Assembly (NCBI RefSeq): GCF_000269985.1
Contig: NC_016109.1
Span: 8,459,001 to 8,523,000 of the forward strand
Direction: 5' to 3'
From: Kitasatospora setae KM-6054
GTDB lineage: Bacteria; Actinomycetota; Actinomycetes; Streptomycetales; Streptomycetaceae
DNA: 64,000 nucleotides
Part shown: positions 16,706 through 25,735 of the stretch, piece by piece
How positions within the stretch are numbered: the first letter of the stretch is position 1
Layout: each line of letters starts with the position of its first letter
Position numbers and translations under genes: made by a program
The notes under the pieces: generated by a model
What the model was told of the DNA's origin: nothing
Database searches by the model: none
The model's input: only the letters and a program-made list of their open reading frames with translations

Positions 16706-18226
16706 GTGCGGCAGCAACCGGTCCTGGAAGTCCGGGGGATCCGCAAGGAGTTCCCCGGGGTGGTGGCGCTGGACGGGGTCGACTTCCGGCTCTTCCCCGG
16801 CGAGGTGCACGCCCTGATGGGGGAGAACGGCGCCGGCAAGTCCACCCTGATCAAGGTGCTCACCGGCGTCTACCAGGCGGACGGCGGCGAGGTGGTGCTG
16901 GCCGGCGAGCGGGTCCGGGTCGCCGGGCCGCTCCAGGCCCAGCAGGCCGGCATCAGCACGGTCTACCAGGAGGTGAACCTCTGCCCGAACCTGTCGGTCG
17001 CGGAGAACGTCTTCATCGGCCGCGAACCCCGCCGGTTCGGCCTGATCGACTGGGCGGCGATGCGCCGCCGGGCCGCCGAGCTCGTCCGCGAACTCGACCT
17101 GGACATCGACGTCAGCGCGCCGCTGAACAGCTACTCCATCGCCGTCCAGCAACTGGTCGCGATCGTCCGCGCGGTCGACGTCTCCGCCAAGGTGCTGATC
17201 CTGGACGAGCCGACCTCCAGCCTGGACCGCGACGAGGTGCGCCGGCTCTTCGCCGTCATGCGCCGACTGCGCGACCAGGGCGTGGCGATCCTGTTCGTCT
17301 CGCACTTCCTCGACCAGGTCTACGAGATCTGCGACCGGATGACCGTGCTGCGCAACGGCCGGCTGGAGGGCGAGTACCGCACCGGCGAGCTCGGCCAGGT
17401 CGAACTGGTCTCCCGGATGATCGGCGCCGAACTCGCCGGACTCGACCAGCTCGGCGGCGGCAAGCGGCGCGAGCGCACCGCCCGCACCGGCGAGGCGTTC
17501 CTGCGGGCCGACCGGCTGACCCGGCGCGGCGCCGTCGAACCGTACGACCTCGACATCCGCCCCGGCGAGGTGATCGGCCTGGCCGGACTGCTCGGCTCCG
17601 GCCGGACCGAGGCCGCCCGGCTGCTGTTCGGCGCCGACCAGAGCGACGGCGGCACGCTGCGGATCGAGGGCGCCGTCACCGCGCTGCGCGGCCCGCGCGA
17701 CGCGATCGCCCACGGCATCGCGTTCTGCTCGGAGAACCGCAAGACCGAGGGCCTGGTCGGCGAACTGACCGTCCGGGAGAACATCGTCCTCGCCCTGCAG
17801 GCCGCCCGCGGCTGGCTCCGCCCGCTGTCGCGCACCGCCCAGGACGCGTACGCGCTGAAGTGGATCCGCGCCCTGGACATCCGTCCCGGCAACCCCGAGG
17901 CGCTGGTGCGCAACCTCAGCGGCGGCAACCAGCAGAAGGTGCTGCTGGCCCGCTGGCTGATCACCGACCCCAAGCTGCTGATCCTCGACGAGCCCACCCG
18001 CGGCATCGACATCGGCGCCAAGGCCGAGATCCAGAAACTGGTGGCGAACCTCGCCGAGGACGGCATGGCGGTGCTGTTCATCTCCGCCGAACTGGAGGAG
18101 GTGCTGCGGCTCAGCCACCGGATCGGCGTGCTGCGCGACCACCGGATGGTCGCCCAGCTCGACAACGACGGCGAGCTCACCCCGGAGCGCGTCATGGCCA
18201 CCATCGCGAGCGGAGCGCACGCATGA
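16706..18226 (+). CDS. Sugar ABC transporter ATPase (two domains), YtfR-like
   Basis: The 506-residue protein has two tandem ATPase domains. The first has a full Walker A (GENGAGKST, K45) and Walker B (VLILDEPTSSL). The second has the degenerate GLLGSGRTE P-loop typical of the RbsA/MglA/YtfR family and the signature NLSGGNQQK. It energises import by the two permeases that follow. The GTG start at 16706 follows GAGAGGAGAA. Its stop overlaps the next start (ATGA). Confidence 0.9.
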   Translation: MRQQPVLEVRGIRKEFPGVVALDGVDFRLFPGEVHALMGENGAGKSTLIKVLTGVYQADGGEVVLAGERVRVAGPLQAQQAGISTVYQEVNLCPNLSVAENVFIGREPRRFGLIDWAAMRRRAAELVRELDLDIDVSAPLNSYSIAVQQLVAIVRAVDVSAKVLILDEPTSSLDRDEVRRLFAVMRRLRDQGVAILFVSHFLDQVYEICDRMTVLRNGRLEGEYRTGELGQVELVSRMIGAELAGLDQLGGGKRRERTARTGEAFLRADRLTRRGAVEPYDLDIRPGEVIGLAGLLGSGRTEAARLLFGADQSDGGTLRIEGAVTALRGPRDAIAHGIAFCSENRKTEGLVGELTVRENIVLALQAARGWLRPLSRTAQDAYALKWIRALDIRPGNPEALVRNLSGGNQQKVLLARWLITDPKLLILDEPTRGIDIGAKAEIQKLVANLAEDGMAVLFISAELEEVLRLSHRIGVLRDHRMVAQLDNDGELTPERVMATIASGAHA

Positions 18227-19305
18227 ACACGGCAGCAGCGGCGAGCCCGGTGAAGGCGGTGACCCGGTCCCGGCTGTTCTGGCCGGCCGCCGTGCTGGCG
18301 GTGCTCCTGGTCGCCAACCTCGCCTTCACCCCGGACTTCTTCGCCGTCCACGTCCGGGGCGGCCACCTCTACGGCTCGCTGATCGACATCCTGCACTTCG
18401 GCGCCCCGCTGATCCTGGTCGCGCTCGGCATGACCCTGGTGATCGCCACCGGCGGCATCGACCTCTCGGTCGGCTCCACCGTCGCGATCTCCGGCGCCCT
18501 GGCCTGCCTGCACATCAGCGAGTCCGCCGACCCGGGCGGCCTCGCCACCCTGCTGGGCGCCCTCGGCATCGCCCTGGGCACCGCACTGCTGCTCGGCGCG
18601 GTCAACGGCCTGCTGGTGGCCAAGGCCGGCGTCCAACCGATCATCGCCACCCTGATCCTGATGGTGGCCGGCCGCGGCGTCGCCCAGCTGATCACCGACG
18701 GCCAGATCATCACCGTCACCAGCGACCCGTACAAGATGATCGGCGGCGGCTACTGGCTGACCATGCCGTTCGCGATCCTGCTCAGCGCCGCCGTGGTGCT
18801 GGCCACCGTGCTGCTGACCCGCTCCACCGCGCTCGGCCTGCTGCTGGAGTCCGTCGGCGGCAACCCGGTGGCCAGCCGGCTGGTCGGCATCCGGGCGACC
18901 CGGCTGGTCGCCCTGGTCTACGTGTTCAGCGCGCTGTGCGCGGCGCTGGCCGGGCTGATGGTCTCCTCCAACGTCTCGGCCGCCGACGGCAACAACGCCG
19001 GCCTGTGGATCGAACTCGACGCCATCCTCGCCGTCGTGCTCGGCGGGACCTCGCTGAACGGCGGACGCTTCTCCCTCGGCGGCACCGTCCTGGGCGCGCT
19101 CATCATCCAGACCCTCTCCACCACCGTCTACACCATCGGCATCCCGCCCGAGACCACCCTGGTGTTCAAGGCGTTCGTGGTGATCGCGGTCTGCCTGATC
19201 CAGTCGCCCGCCTTCCGCGCCAAGCTCGCCGCCCGCGGCACCCGCACCCGGCGCACCACCCGGCCGCACGCCGCGGCCCCCACCAACCGGGAGGTCGGCG
19301 CGTGA
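18223..19305 (+). CDS. Sugar ABC permease, YtfT-like
   Basis: The 360-residue integral membrane protein of the BPD_transp_2 (ribose/galactofuranose permease) family has about 8-10 helices. The family loop TLVIATGGIDLSVGS is at about 70-84 and AILAVVLGGTSLNGGRFS is near the C-terminus. It pairs with the next gene product, as YtfT does with YjfF. It overlaps its neighbours by four bases on each side (ATGA and GTGA), so translation is coupled. Confidence 0.88.
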   Translation: MNTAAAASPVKAVTRSRLFWPAAVLAVLLVANLAFTPDFFAVHVRGGHLYGSLIDILHFGAPLILVALGMTLVIATGGIDLSVGSTVAISGALACLHISESADPGGLATLLGALGIALGTALLLGAVNGLLVAKAGVQPIIATLILMVAGRGVAQLITDGQIITVTSDPYKMIGGGYWLTMPFAILLSAAVVLATVLLTRSTALGLLLESVGGNPVASRLVGIRATRLVALVYVFSALCAALAGLMVSSNVSAADGNNAGLWIELDAILAVVLGGTSLNGGRFSLGGTVLGALIIQTLSTTVYTIGIPPETTLVFKAFVVIAVCLIQSPAFRAKLAARGTRTRRTTRPHAAAPTNREVGA

Positions 19306-20273
19306 ACGCCAACGCCCTGCTGACCCGCCTGCGCGGGCAGATCCCGCTGCTGGTCACCGCAGTCCTGCTGGTGTCGATGTTCAGCGTCGGCTCGGCGCAG
19401 TACGACGGCTTCTTCTCCGGCCAGGTCGTGCTCAACCTGCTGATCGACAACGCCTTCCTGCTGGTCGTCGCGGTCGGCATGACCTTCGTGGTGCTCACCG
19501 GCGGCATCGACCTGTCGGTCGGCGCGGTGGTCGCGCTCTCCACCATGGTCTCCGCCTGGCTGGTCGAACAGCACGGCTGGCCGCCGCTGCTGGTGATCCC
19601 GCTGGTCCTGCTGATGGGCACCGCCGGCGGCTGGCTGATGGGCTGGATCATCCACGTCTTCGAGATCCAGCCGTTCATCGTCACCCTGGCCGGCATGTTC
19701 CTGGCCCGCGGCCTGTGCTACACCATCAGCGTCGAGTCGATCTCCATCACCGACCCGCAGTACACCGCGATGGCGCAGACCCGGATCCCGCTCGGCGACC
19801 TCTTCGTCTCGCCCAGCGCGCTGATCGCCCTGCTGGTGGTCGCCGCCGGCTTCGTCGTCCTGCACCACACCCGGCTCGGCCGCAACGTGTACGCGCTCGG
19901 CGGCAGCGAGCAGTCCGCGCTGCTGATGGGCCTGCCCGTCCAGCGCACCAAGACCGCCGTGTACGCGATCAGCGGCTTCTGCTCCGCGCTCGGCGGCGTG
20001 CTGCTCACCTTCTACATGCTCTCCGGCTACGGCCTGCACGCCGTCGGCCTGGAACTCGACGCGATCGCCGCGGTCGTCATCGGCGGCACCCTGCTCACCG
20101 GCGGCTCCGGCTACCTGCTGGGCACCCTGCTCGGCGTGCTGGTGCTCGGCCTGATCCAGACCGTGATCAGCTTCCAGGGCACCCTCAGCTCCTGGTGGAC
20201 CCGGATCGTGATCGGCGCCCTGCTGTTCGTCTTCATCGTCCTGCAGCGCCTGATCACCGCCCGCCGCCCCTGA
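19302..20273 (+). CDS. Sugar ABC permease, YjfF-like
   Basis: The 323-residue paralogue of the preceding permease carries TFVVLTGGIDLSVGAVV and AAVVIGGTLLTGGSGYLLG. A binding protein, a double ATPase and two different permeases is the YtfQRT-YjfF layout, unlike the single-permease ribose or AraFGH systems. A 253-base gap with a hairpin separates it from araB, which may set relative expression. Confidence 0.88.
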   Translation: MNANALLTRLRGQIPLLVTAVLLVSMFSVGSAQYDGFFSGQVVLNLLIDNAFLLVVAVGMTFVVLTGGIDLSVGAVVALSTMVSAWLVEQHGWPPLLVIPLVLLMGTAGGWLMGWIIHVFEIQPFIVTLAGMFLARGLCYTISVESISITDPQYTAMAQTRIPLGDLFVSPSALIALLVVAAGFVVLHHTRLGRNVYALGGSEQSALLMGLPVQRTKTAVYAISGFCSALGGVLLTFYMLSGYGLHAVGLELDAIAAVVIGGTLLTGGSGYLLGTLLGVLVLGLIQTVISFQGTLSSWWTRIVIGALLFVFIVLQRLITARRP

Positions 20274-20277
20274 CCGC

Positions 20278-20307
20278 CGGGCCCCGCCGCCTGCGCCGCG
20301 GGGCCCG
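20278..20307 (+). terminator. Hairpin after transporter genes
   Basis: CGGGCCCCGC (20278-20287) pairs with GCGGGGCCCG (20298-20307) around a ten-base loop, five bases after the permease stop. It may partly end transcription or protect the transporter mRNA. The rest of the gap to 20526 is C-rich, and I see no clear promoter in it. Confidence 0.6.
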
Positions 20308-20526
20308 CGGACCCAGCCCCCCGAACCCCGCCGCGCCGCCCGGCCCCACCCGCTTCCCGCCGGGCGGCCCGCGCGGATCCCGTCCGCCCTCCCGACGGGC
20401 GACGACGGGAACACCGGCCGGCCGCCGGCCCGCAACGGCGCGGAACCCGCCGGCGGCCGCCGCAGTCCACCACGCGCCACCCCCCCCGCCCCACCCCACG
20501 CCCCACCCCACGCCAAGGAAGAGACA

Positions 20527-22251
20527 GTGAGCTTGACTTCCCACCAAGACCGGGCGAACGAGCCGGAGAGCTACGTCGTCGGCATCGACTTCGGCACCCT
20601 GTCGGGGCGCGCGGTGGTGGTCCGGGTACGGGACGGCGAGGAGCTCGGCACCGCCGTGCACGCCTACCCGCACGCCGTGATCGAGGACCGCCTGCCCGGC
20701 ACCGGCCGCCGCCTGCCCCCCGACTGGGCGCTCCAGCACCCCGAGGACTGGCGCGCGGTGCTGCGCACCGCCGTCCCCGCCGCGCTGGCCGCCGCCGGCG
20801 TCGACCCGGCCGCCGTGATCGGCGTCGCCACCGACTTCACCGCCTGCACCGTGCTGCCGACCCTGGCCGACGGCACCCCGCTGGCCGAGCTGCCCGCCTG
20901 GGCCGGACGCCCGCACGCCTGGCCGAAACTGTGGAAGCACCACGCCGCCCAGGGCCAGGCCGACCGGATCAACGCCCTGGCGCACGCCCGCGGCGAGAAG
21001 TGGATCCACCGCTACGGCGGCAAGATCTCCGCCGAGTGGCAGTACGCCAAGGCGCTCCAGGTGCTGGAGGAGGACGCCGAGGTCTACGCCGCCTGCGAGC
21101 GCTGGATCGAGGCCGCCGACTGGATCGTCTGGCAGCTCACCGGCACCGAGTCCCGCAACACCTGCACCGCCGGCTACAAGGGCATCTTCCAGGACGGCGG
21201 CTACCCGTCCGAGGAGTACCTGGCCGCCCTGCACCCCGGCTTCGCCGACTTCGCCCGCACCCGGCTCGAACACCCCGCCGGCCTCGCCCCGCTCGGCTCC
21301 CGGGCCGGCTCGCTGACCGCCGAGGCCGCCGCCTGGACCGGCCTGCCGGCGGGCATCGCGGTCGCCGCCGGCAACGTCGACGCCCACGTCGCCGCGCCCG
21401 CCGCGCAGGCCGTCGACAACGGCAAGCTGCTGGCGATCATGGGCACCTCCACCTGCCACGTCGTCAACGGCCCCGCCCCGGCCGACGTCCCCGGCATCTG
21501 CGGCGTCGTCGACGGCGGCATCGCCGAGGGCGCCTGGGGCTACGAGGCCGGCCAGTCCGCCGTCGGCGACATCTTCGCCTGGTGGCTGCGCCAGGGCCTG
21601 CCCGCCGACTACCTCGCCGAGGCCGAGGCCACCGGCGAGGACGCCCACCACCTGCTCACCCGCAAGGCCGCCGCCCAACCGGTCGGCGCGCACGGCCTGG
21701 TGGCCCTCGACTGGATGAACGGCAACCGCTCCACCCTGGTCGACCACCACCTCTCCGGCGTCATCGCCGGCCTCACCCTGGCCACCCGGCCGGAGGACGT
21801 CTACCGCGCCCTGCTGGAGGCCACCGCCTTCGGCGCCCGCACCATCGTCGAGGCCCTGGAGGACGGCGGCGTCCCCGTCGACGAGTTCGTCGTCACCGGC
21901 GGCCTGAAGAAGAACGCCCTGCTGATGCAGATCCACGCCGACGTGCTGCGCCGCCCGGTCTCGCTCGCCGTCTCCGAACAGGGCCCGGCCCTCGGCTCCG
22001 CCATCCACGCCGCCGTCGCCGCCGGCGCCCACCCGGACGTCCGCACCGCCGCCGCCGCGATGGGCCGCGTCCGGCGCCACGCCTACCTGCCCGACCCGGC
22101 CCGCGCCGACGCCTACGACGCCCTGTACGCCGAGTACCGCCTGCTGCACGCGCACTTCGGCACCGGGAACGACCTGCTGCTGCACCGCCTGCGGGCGATC
22201 CGCAACGCCGCGCTGGGCCACGCCGCCCCGAGCCACCACAGCGAGGACTGA
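20527..22251 (+). CDS. araB: L-ribulokinase
   Basis: The 574-residue FGGY-family kinase opens with VVGIDFGTLSGRAVVVRV (phosphate-binding loop). It has the family ATP-site regions IMGTSTCHVV and FVVTGGLKKNALLMQIHADVL, and its length matches AraB. It phosphorylates L-ribulose to L-ribulose 5-phosphate with ATP. The GTG start follows GGAAGAG. araD begins six bases after its stop. Confidence 0.95.
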   Translation: MSLTSHQDRANEPESYVVGIDFGTLSGRAVVVRVRDGEELGTAVHAYPHAVIEDRLPGTGRRLPPDWALQHPEDWRAVLRTAVPAALAAAGVDPAAVIGVATDFTACTVLPTLADGTPLAELPAWAGRPHAWPKLWKHHAAQGQADRINALAHARGEKWIHRYGGKISAEWQYAKALQVLEEDAEVYAACERWIEAADWIVWQLTGTESRNTCTAGYKGIFQDGGYPSEEYLAALHPGFADFARTRLEHPAGLAPLGSRAGSLTAEAAAWTGLPAGIAVAAGNVDAHVAAPAAQAVDNGKLLAIMGTSTCHVVNGPAPADVPGICGVVDGGIAEGAWGYEAGQSAVGDIFAWWLRQGLPADYLAEAEATGEDAHHLLTRKAAAQPVGAHGLVALDWMNGNRSTLVDHHLSGVIAGLTLATRPEDVYRALLEATAFGARTIVEALEDGGVPVDEFVVTGGLKKNALLMQIHADVLRRPVSLAVSEQGPALGSAIHAAVAAGAHPDVRTAAAAMGRVRRHAYLPDPARADAYDALYAEYRLLHAHFGTGNDLLLHRLRAIRNAALGHAAPSHHSED

Positions 22252-22257
22252 CACCCC

Positions 22258-22929
22258 ATGAGCGACACCATCGACGCGCTCCGCCGCCAGGTCTGCGACC
22301 TGCACCGGGAGCTGGTCCGCTACGGCCTGGTCGTGTGGACCGCCGGCAACGTCTCCGCCCGCGTCCCCGGCCAGGACCTGCTGGTCATCAAGCCCAGCGG
22401 CGTCGACTACGACGAACTCACCCCCGGCAACATGATCCTGTGCGACCTGGACGGCAACGTCGTCGAAGGCCGGCACGCCCCCTCCTCCGACACCGCCGCG
22501 CACGCCTACGTCTACCGCCACCGCCCCGACGTCGGCGGCGTCGTGCACACCCACTCCACCTACGCCAGCGCCTGGGCCGCCCGCGGCGAGCCGGTGCCCT
22601 GCGTGCTGACCGCGATGGCCGACGAGTTCGGCGCCGAGATCCCGGTCGGCCCGTTCGCGCTGATCGGCGACGACTCGATCGGCCGCGGCATCGTCGAGAC
22701 CCTCGACGGCCACCGCTCGCCCGCCGTCCTGATGAAGAGCCACGGCGTCTTCACCATCGGCAAGGACGCCCGCGCCGCCGTCAAGGCCGCCGTCATGTGC
22801 GAGGACGTCGCCCGCACCGTGCACGTCTCCCGCCAGCTCGGCGAACCGCTGCCGATCGCCCAGGCCGACATCGACCGCCTCAACTTCCGCTACCAGAACG
22901 TCTACGGCCAGCGCCCCGCGGCCCAGTGA
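22258..22929 (+). CDS. araD: L-ribulose-5-phosphate 4-epimerase
   Basis: The 223-residue class II aldolase-family protein has the expected phosphate site (TAGNVSARV, KPSGVDYD) and zinc ligands in VVHTHSTYAS plus a later His in MKSHGVFTIG. It converts L-ribulose 5-phosphate to D-xylulose 5-phosphate, which enters the pentose phosphate pathway. It lies between araB and araA with spacings of 6 and 13 bases, so the genes are co-translated or nearly so. Confidence 0.95.
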   Translation: MSDTIDALRRQVCDLHRELVRYGLVVWTAGNVSARVPGQDLLVIKPSGVDYDELTPGNMILCDLDGNVVEGRHAPSSDTAAHAYVYRHRPDVGGVVHTHSTYASAWAARGEPVPCVLTAMADEFGAEIPVGPFALIGDDSIGRGIVETLDGHRSPAVLMKSHGVFTIGKDARAAVKAAVMCEDVARTVHVSRQLGEPLPIAQADIDRLNFRYQNVYGQRPAAQ

Positions 22930-22942
22930 AGGAGAACCACCA

Positions 22943-24448
22943 GTGACCGAGGTATTCACCGGACGCGAGATCTGGTTCCTCACCGGGAGCCAGGGCCTCT
23001 ACGGCGCCGACACCCTCCAGCAGGTCGCCGACCAGTCCCGGCAGGTCATCAACCAGCTCGCCCGCACCGGCCTGCCCGTGCGCCTGATCTGGAAGCCCGT
23101 CCTCACCGGCGCCGACGCGATCCGCCGGGTCTGCCTGGAGGCCAACGCCGACGACGCCTGCGTCGGCCTGATCGCCTGGATGCACACCTTCTCCCCGGCC
23201 AAGATGTGGATCGCCGGCCTCGACGCGCTCCGCAAACCACTGCTCCACCTGCACACCCAGGCCAACCGCGACCTGCCCTGGGCCACCATCGACATGGACT
23301 TCATGAACCTGAACCAGGCCGCCCACGGCGACCGCGAGTTCGGCTACATCCAGTCCCGCCTCGGCGTCGCCCGCAAGACCGTCGCCGGCCACGTCAGCGA
23401 CCCCGCCGTCGCCCACCGGATCGCCGCCTGGTCCCGCGCCGCCGCCGGCCGCGCCGACCTCGCCGCCCTCAAGCTCGCCCGCTTCGGCGACAACATGCGC
23501 GACGTCGCCGTCACCGAGGGCGACAAGGTCGAGGCCCAACTGCGCTTCGGCGTCTCCGTCAACACCTACGGCGTCAACGACCTGGTCACCGCCGTCGACA
23601 CCACCGCCGACGCCGACGTCACCGCCCTGGTCAAGGAGTACGACGAGACCTACCGCCTGGCCCCCGAACTGCGCCCCGGCGGCGACCGCCACGACTCGCT
23701 GCGCTACGCCGCCCGGATCGAACTCGGCCTGCGCGGCTTCCTCACCGCCGGCGGCTTCGGCGCCTTCACCACCAACTTCGAGGACCTCGGCGGCCTGCGC
23801 CAGCTCCCCGGCCTCGCCGTCCAGCGCCTGATGGCCGACGGCTACGGCTTCGGCGGCGAGGGCGACTGGAAGACCTCCGTCCTGCTGCGCACCCTCAAGA
23901 CCACCGCCACCGGCCTGGGCGGCGGCACCTCCTTCATGGAGGACTACACCTACCACCTGGAGCCCGGAAGGGAGTTGATCCTCGGCGCGCACATGCTGGA
24001 GGTCTGCCCGAGCATCGCCGCCGCCACCCCGTCCTGCGAGATCCACCCGCTCGGCATCGGCGGCCGCGAGGACCCCGTCCGCCTCGTCTTCGACGCCGCG
24101 CCCGGCCCCGCCACCGTCGTCGGACTCGCCGACCTCGGCGACCGCTTCCGCCTGGTCGCCAACGAGATCGACGTCGTCGACCCCGTCGAACCGCTCCCCA
24201 ACCTGCCCGTCGCCCGCGCCGTCTGGCAGCCCCGGCCCAACCTGCGCACCTCCACCGAAGCCTGGCTCACCGCCGGCGCCCCGCACCACACCGTCCTCAC
24301 CAGCGCCCTCGGCACCGAGCACCTCGACGACCTCGCCGAGATGCTGGCCACCGAACTCGTCGTCATCGACGCCGACACCACCATCCGCTCCTTCACCCGC
24401 GAACTGCGCTGGAACCAGGCCTACCACCGCCTGGCCCAGCGCCTGTGA
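22943..24448 (+). CDS. araA: L-arabinose isomerase
   Basis: The 501-residue protein begins with the family's FTGREIWFLTGSQGLYG. It contains TSFMEDYTYHLEPG and ends with RELRWNQAYHRLAQRL, which holds the conserved metal-site His. It isomerises L-arabinose to L-ribulose with a divalent metal. The GTG start has GAAGGAG upstream. A 12-bp stem hairpin follows 19 bases after the stop. Confidence 0.96.
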   Translation: MTEVFTGREIWFLTGSQGLYGADTLQQVADQSRQVINQLARTGLPVRLIWKPVLTGADAIRRVCLEANADDACVGLIAWMHTFSPAKMWIAGLDALRKPLLHLHTQANRDLPWATIDMDFMNLNQAAHGDREFGYIQSRLGVARKTVAGHVSDPAVAHRIAAWSRAAAGRADLAALKLARFGDNMRDVAVTEGDKVEAQLRFGVSVNTYGVNDLVTAVDTTADADVTALVKEYDETYRLAPELRPGGDRHDSLRYAARIELGLRGFLTAGGFGAFTTNFEDLGGLRQLPGLAVQRLMADGYGFGGEGDWKTSVLLRTLKTTATGLGGGTSFMEDYTYHLEPGRELILGAHMLEVCPSIAAATPSCEIHPLGIGGREDPVRLVFDAAPGPATVVGLADLGDRFRLVANEIDVVDPVEPLPNLPVARAVWQPRPNLRTSTEAWLTAGAPHHTVLTSALGTEHLDDLAEMLATELVVIDADTTIRSFTRELRWNQAYHRLAQRL

Positions 24449-24467
24449 CCCTCCGTCACCCAGGAAC

Positions 24468-24497
24468 GACGGCGCCCGCCCGCCCGCGGGCGCCGTC
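24468..24497 (+). terminator. 12-bp stem hairpin after araA
   Basis: GACGGCGCCCGC (24468-24479) pairs exactly with 24486-24497 around a six-base loop. It may end or attenuate the operon before the epimerase gene. Confidence 0.7.
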
Positions 24498-24508
24498 CCC
24501 CGCTTCTC

Positions 24509-24556
24509 CCCGGCCCGCTGCCCGGCCCGCTGCCCGGCCCGCTGCCCGGCCCGCTG
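24509..24556 (+). repeat. Four exact tandem copies of CCCGGCCCGCTG
   Basis: Four perfect 12-bp units lie between the araA terminator and the epimerase gene, followed by a partial copy. They are probably slippage products. No coding or operator role is visible. Confidence 0.8.
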
Positions 24557-24594
24557 CCCGTCCGCCCGTCCGTCCCCGCTGAACGGAGCCGCCC

Positions 24595-25677
24595 GTGCCG
24601 CCCGGAGCCCCCGCCCGACTCAGGATCGCCCAGAGCGAGATCGCCACCCTCCCCGACGGCCGGTGGATCACCCGCTGGACGTTCGGCGCCCCCGGCGGCG
24701 TCACCGCGGAGGTCCTCAGCCTCGGCGCCCGCCTCGAAGCCCTCCACGCCCCCGACCGCAGCGGACACCGCACCAACGTCGTCCTCGGCGGCGCCCACGT
24801 CGCCGACCTGCTCGGCGACGCCGCCTACTTCGGCGCCACCGTGGGCCGCTACGCCAACCGCGTCGCCGGCGGCCGACTGCCCCTCGACGGCACCGTCCAC
24901 CACCTCGCCACCCAGGACACCGGCCACACCCTGCACGGCGGCCCCGACGGCTACGCCACCCGGCTCTGGGAGGGCGAAGCCGTCCGCGAAGAGCACCGGG
25001 TCGGCGTCCGGCTGCGCCTGCACAGCCCCGACGGCGACCAGGGCTTCCCCGGCGCGCTCACCGCCGAGACCACCTACCTGCTCGACGCCCGCGGCGAACT
25101 GACCATCGAGTACCGGGCCACCACCGACGCGCCCACCGTCGTCAACCTCACCAACCACGCCTACTTCAACCTCGCCGGCGAAGGCAGCGGCACCGTCCTC
25201 GACCACCTGCTGCGCGTCGACGCCGCCGGCTACCTCCCCGTCGACGACGACCTGATCCCGCTCGGCCCGGTCGAACCCGTCGCCGGCACCCCCTTCGACC
25301 TCCGCACGGCCCGCACGCTCGGCGACCGGTTCGCCCTGCGGCACCCGCAACTCGGCCCGGCCGGCTCCGGCTACGACCACACCTGGGTCCTGGACGGCAC
25401 CGGCCTGCGCACCGCCGCCGTCCTCACCGACCCGGCCAGCGGCCGCCGCCTGGAGTGCCGCACCACCGAACCCGGACTCCAGGTCTACACCGGCAACCTC
25501 TTCGACGGCTCGGTCACCGGCCGCTCCGGCCGCCCCTACCGGGCACACGCCGGCCTCGCCCTGGAGACCCAGCACTTCCCCGACTCCCCGAACCGCCCCG
25601 ACTACCCCTCCACCGCCCTGCGCCCGGGGGAGGAGTACCGCTCCACCACGGTCTACCGGTTCACCGTCACCCGCTGA
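24595..25677 (+). CDS. galM: Aldose 1-epimerase (mutarotase)
   Basis: The 360-residue galactose-mutarotase-like protein has the substrate-binding GRYANRVAGG, the catalytic His in VVNLTNHAYFNLAG and the catalytic Glu in GLALETQHFPDSPNRP. It interconverts alpha and beta anomers of free aldoses. Inside an arabinose operon its likely job is to speed supply of the anomer used by the isomerase. The GTG start has GGAG upstream. A 146-base gap with a hairpin and repeats separates it from araA, so it could also be expressed separately. Confidence 0.9.
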   Translation: MPPGAPARLRIAQSEIATLPDGRWITRWTFGAPGGVTAEVLSLGARLEALHAPDRSGHRTNVVLGGAHVADLLGDAAYFGATVGRYANRVAGGRLPLDGTVHHLATQDTGHTLHGGPDGYATRLWEGEAVREEHRVGVRLRLHSPDGDQGFPGALTAETTYLLDARGELTIEYRATTDAPTVVNLTNHAYFNLAGEGSGTVLDHLLRVDAAGYLPVDDDLIPLGPVEPVAGTPFDLRTARTLGDRFALRHPQLGPAGSGYDHTWVLDGTGLRTAAVLTDPASGRRLECRTTEPGLQVYTGNLFDGSVTGRSGRPYRAHAGLALETQHFPDSPNRPDYPSTALRPGEEYRSTTVYRFTVTR

Positions 25678-25735
25678 CCTGATGACCCGCCGGCACCCGG
25701 CCACCCGCAAGACCCCTGAAAGGACCCGACCCACC

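Noticed and set aside
24509..24556. Tandem 12-bp repeats as a CRISPR or iteron array
   Set aside because: The units are too short and abut without spacers. There are no cas or replication genes, and simple slippage in GC-rich DNA explains them.
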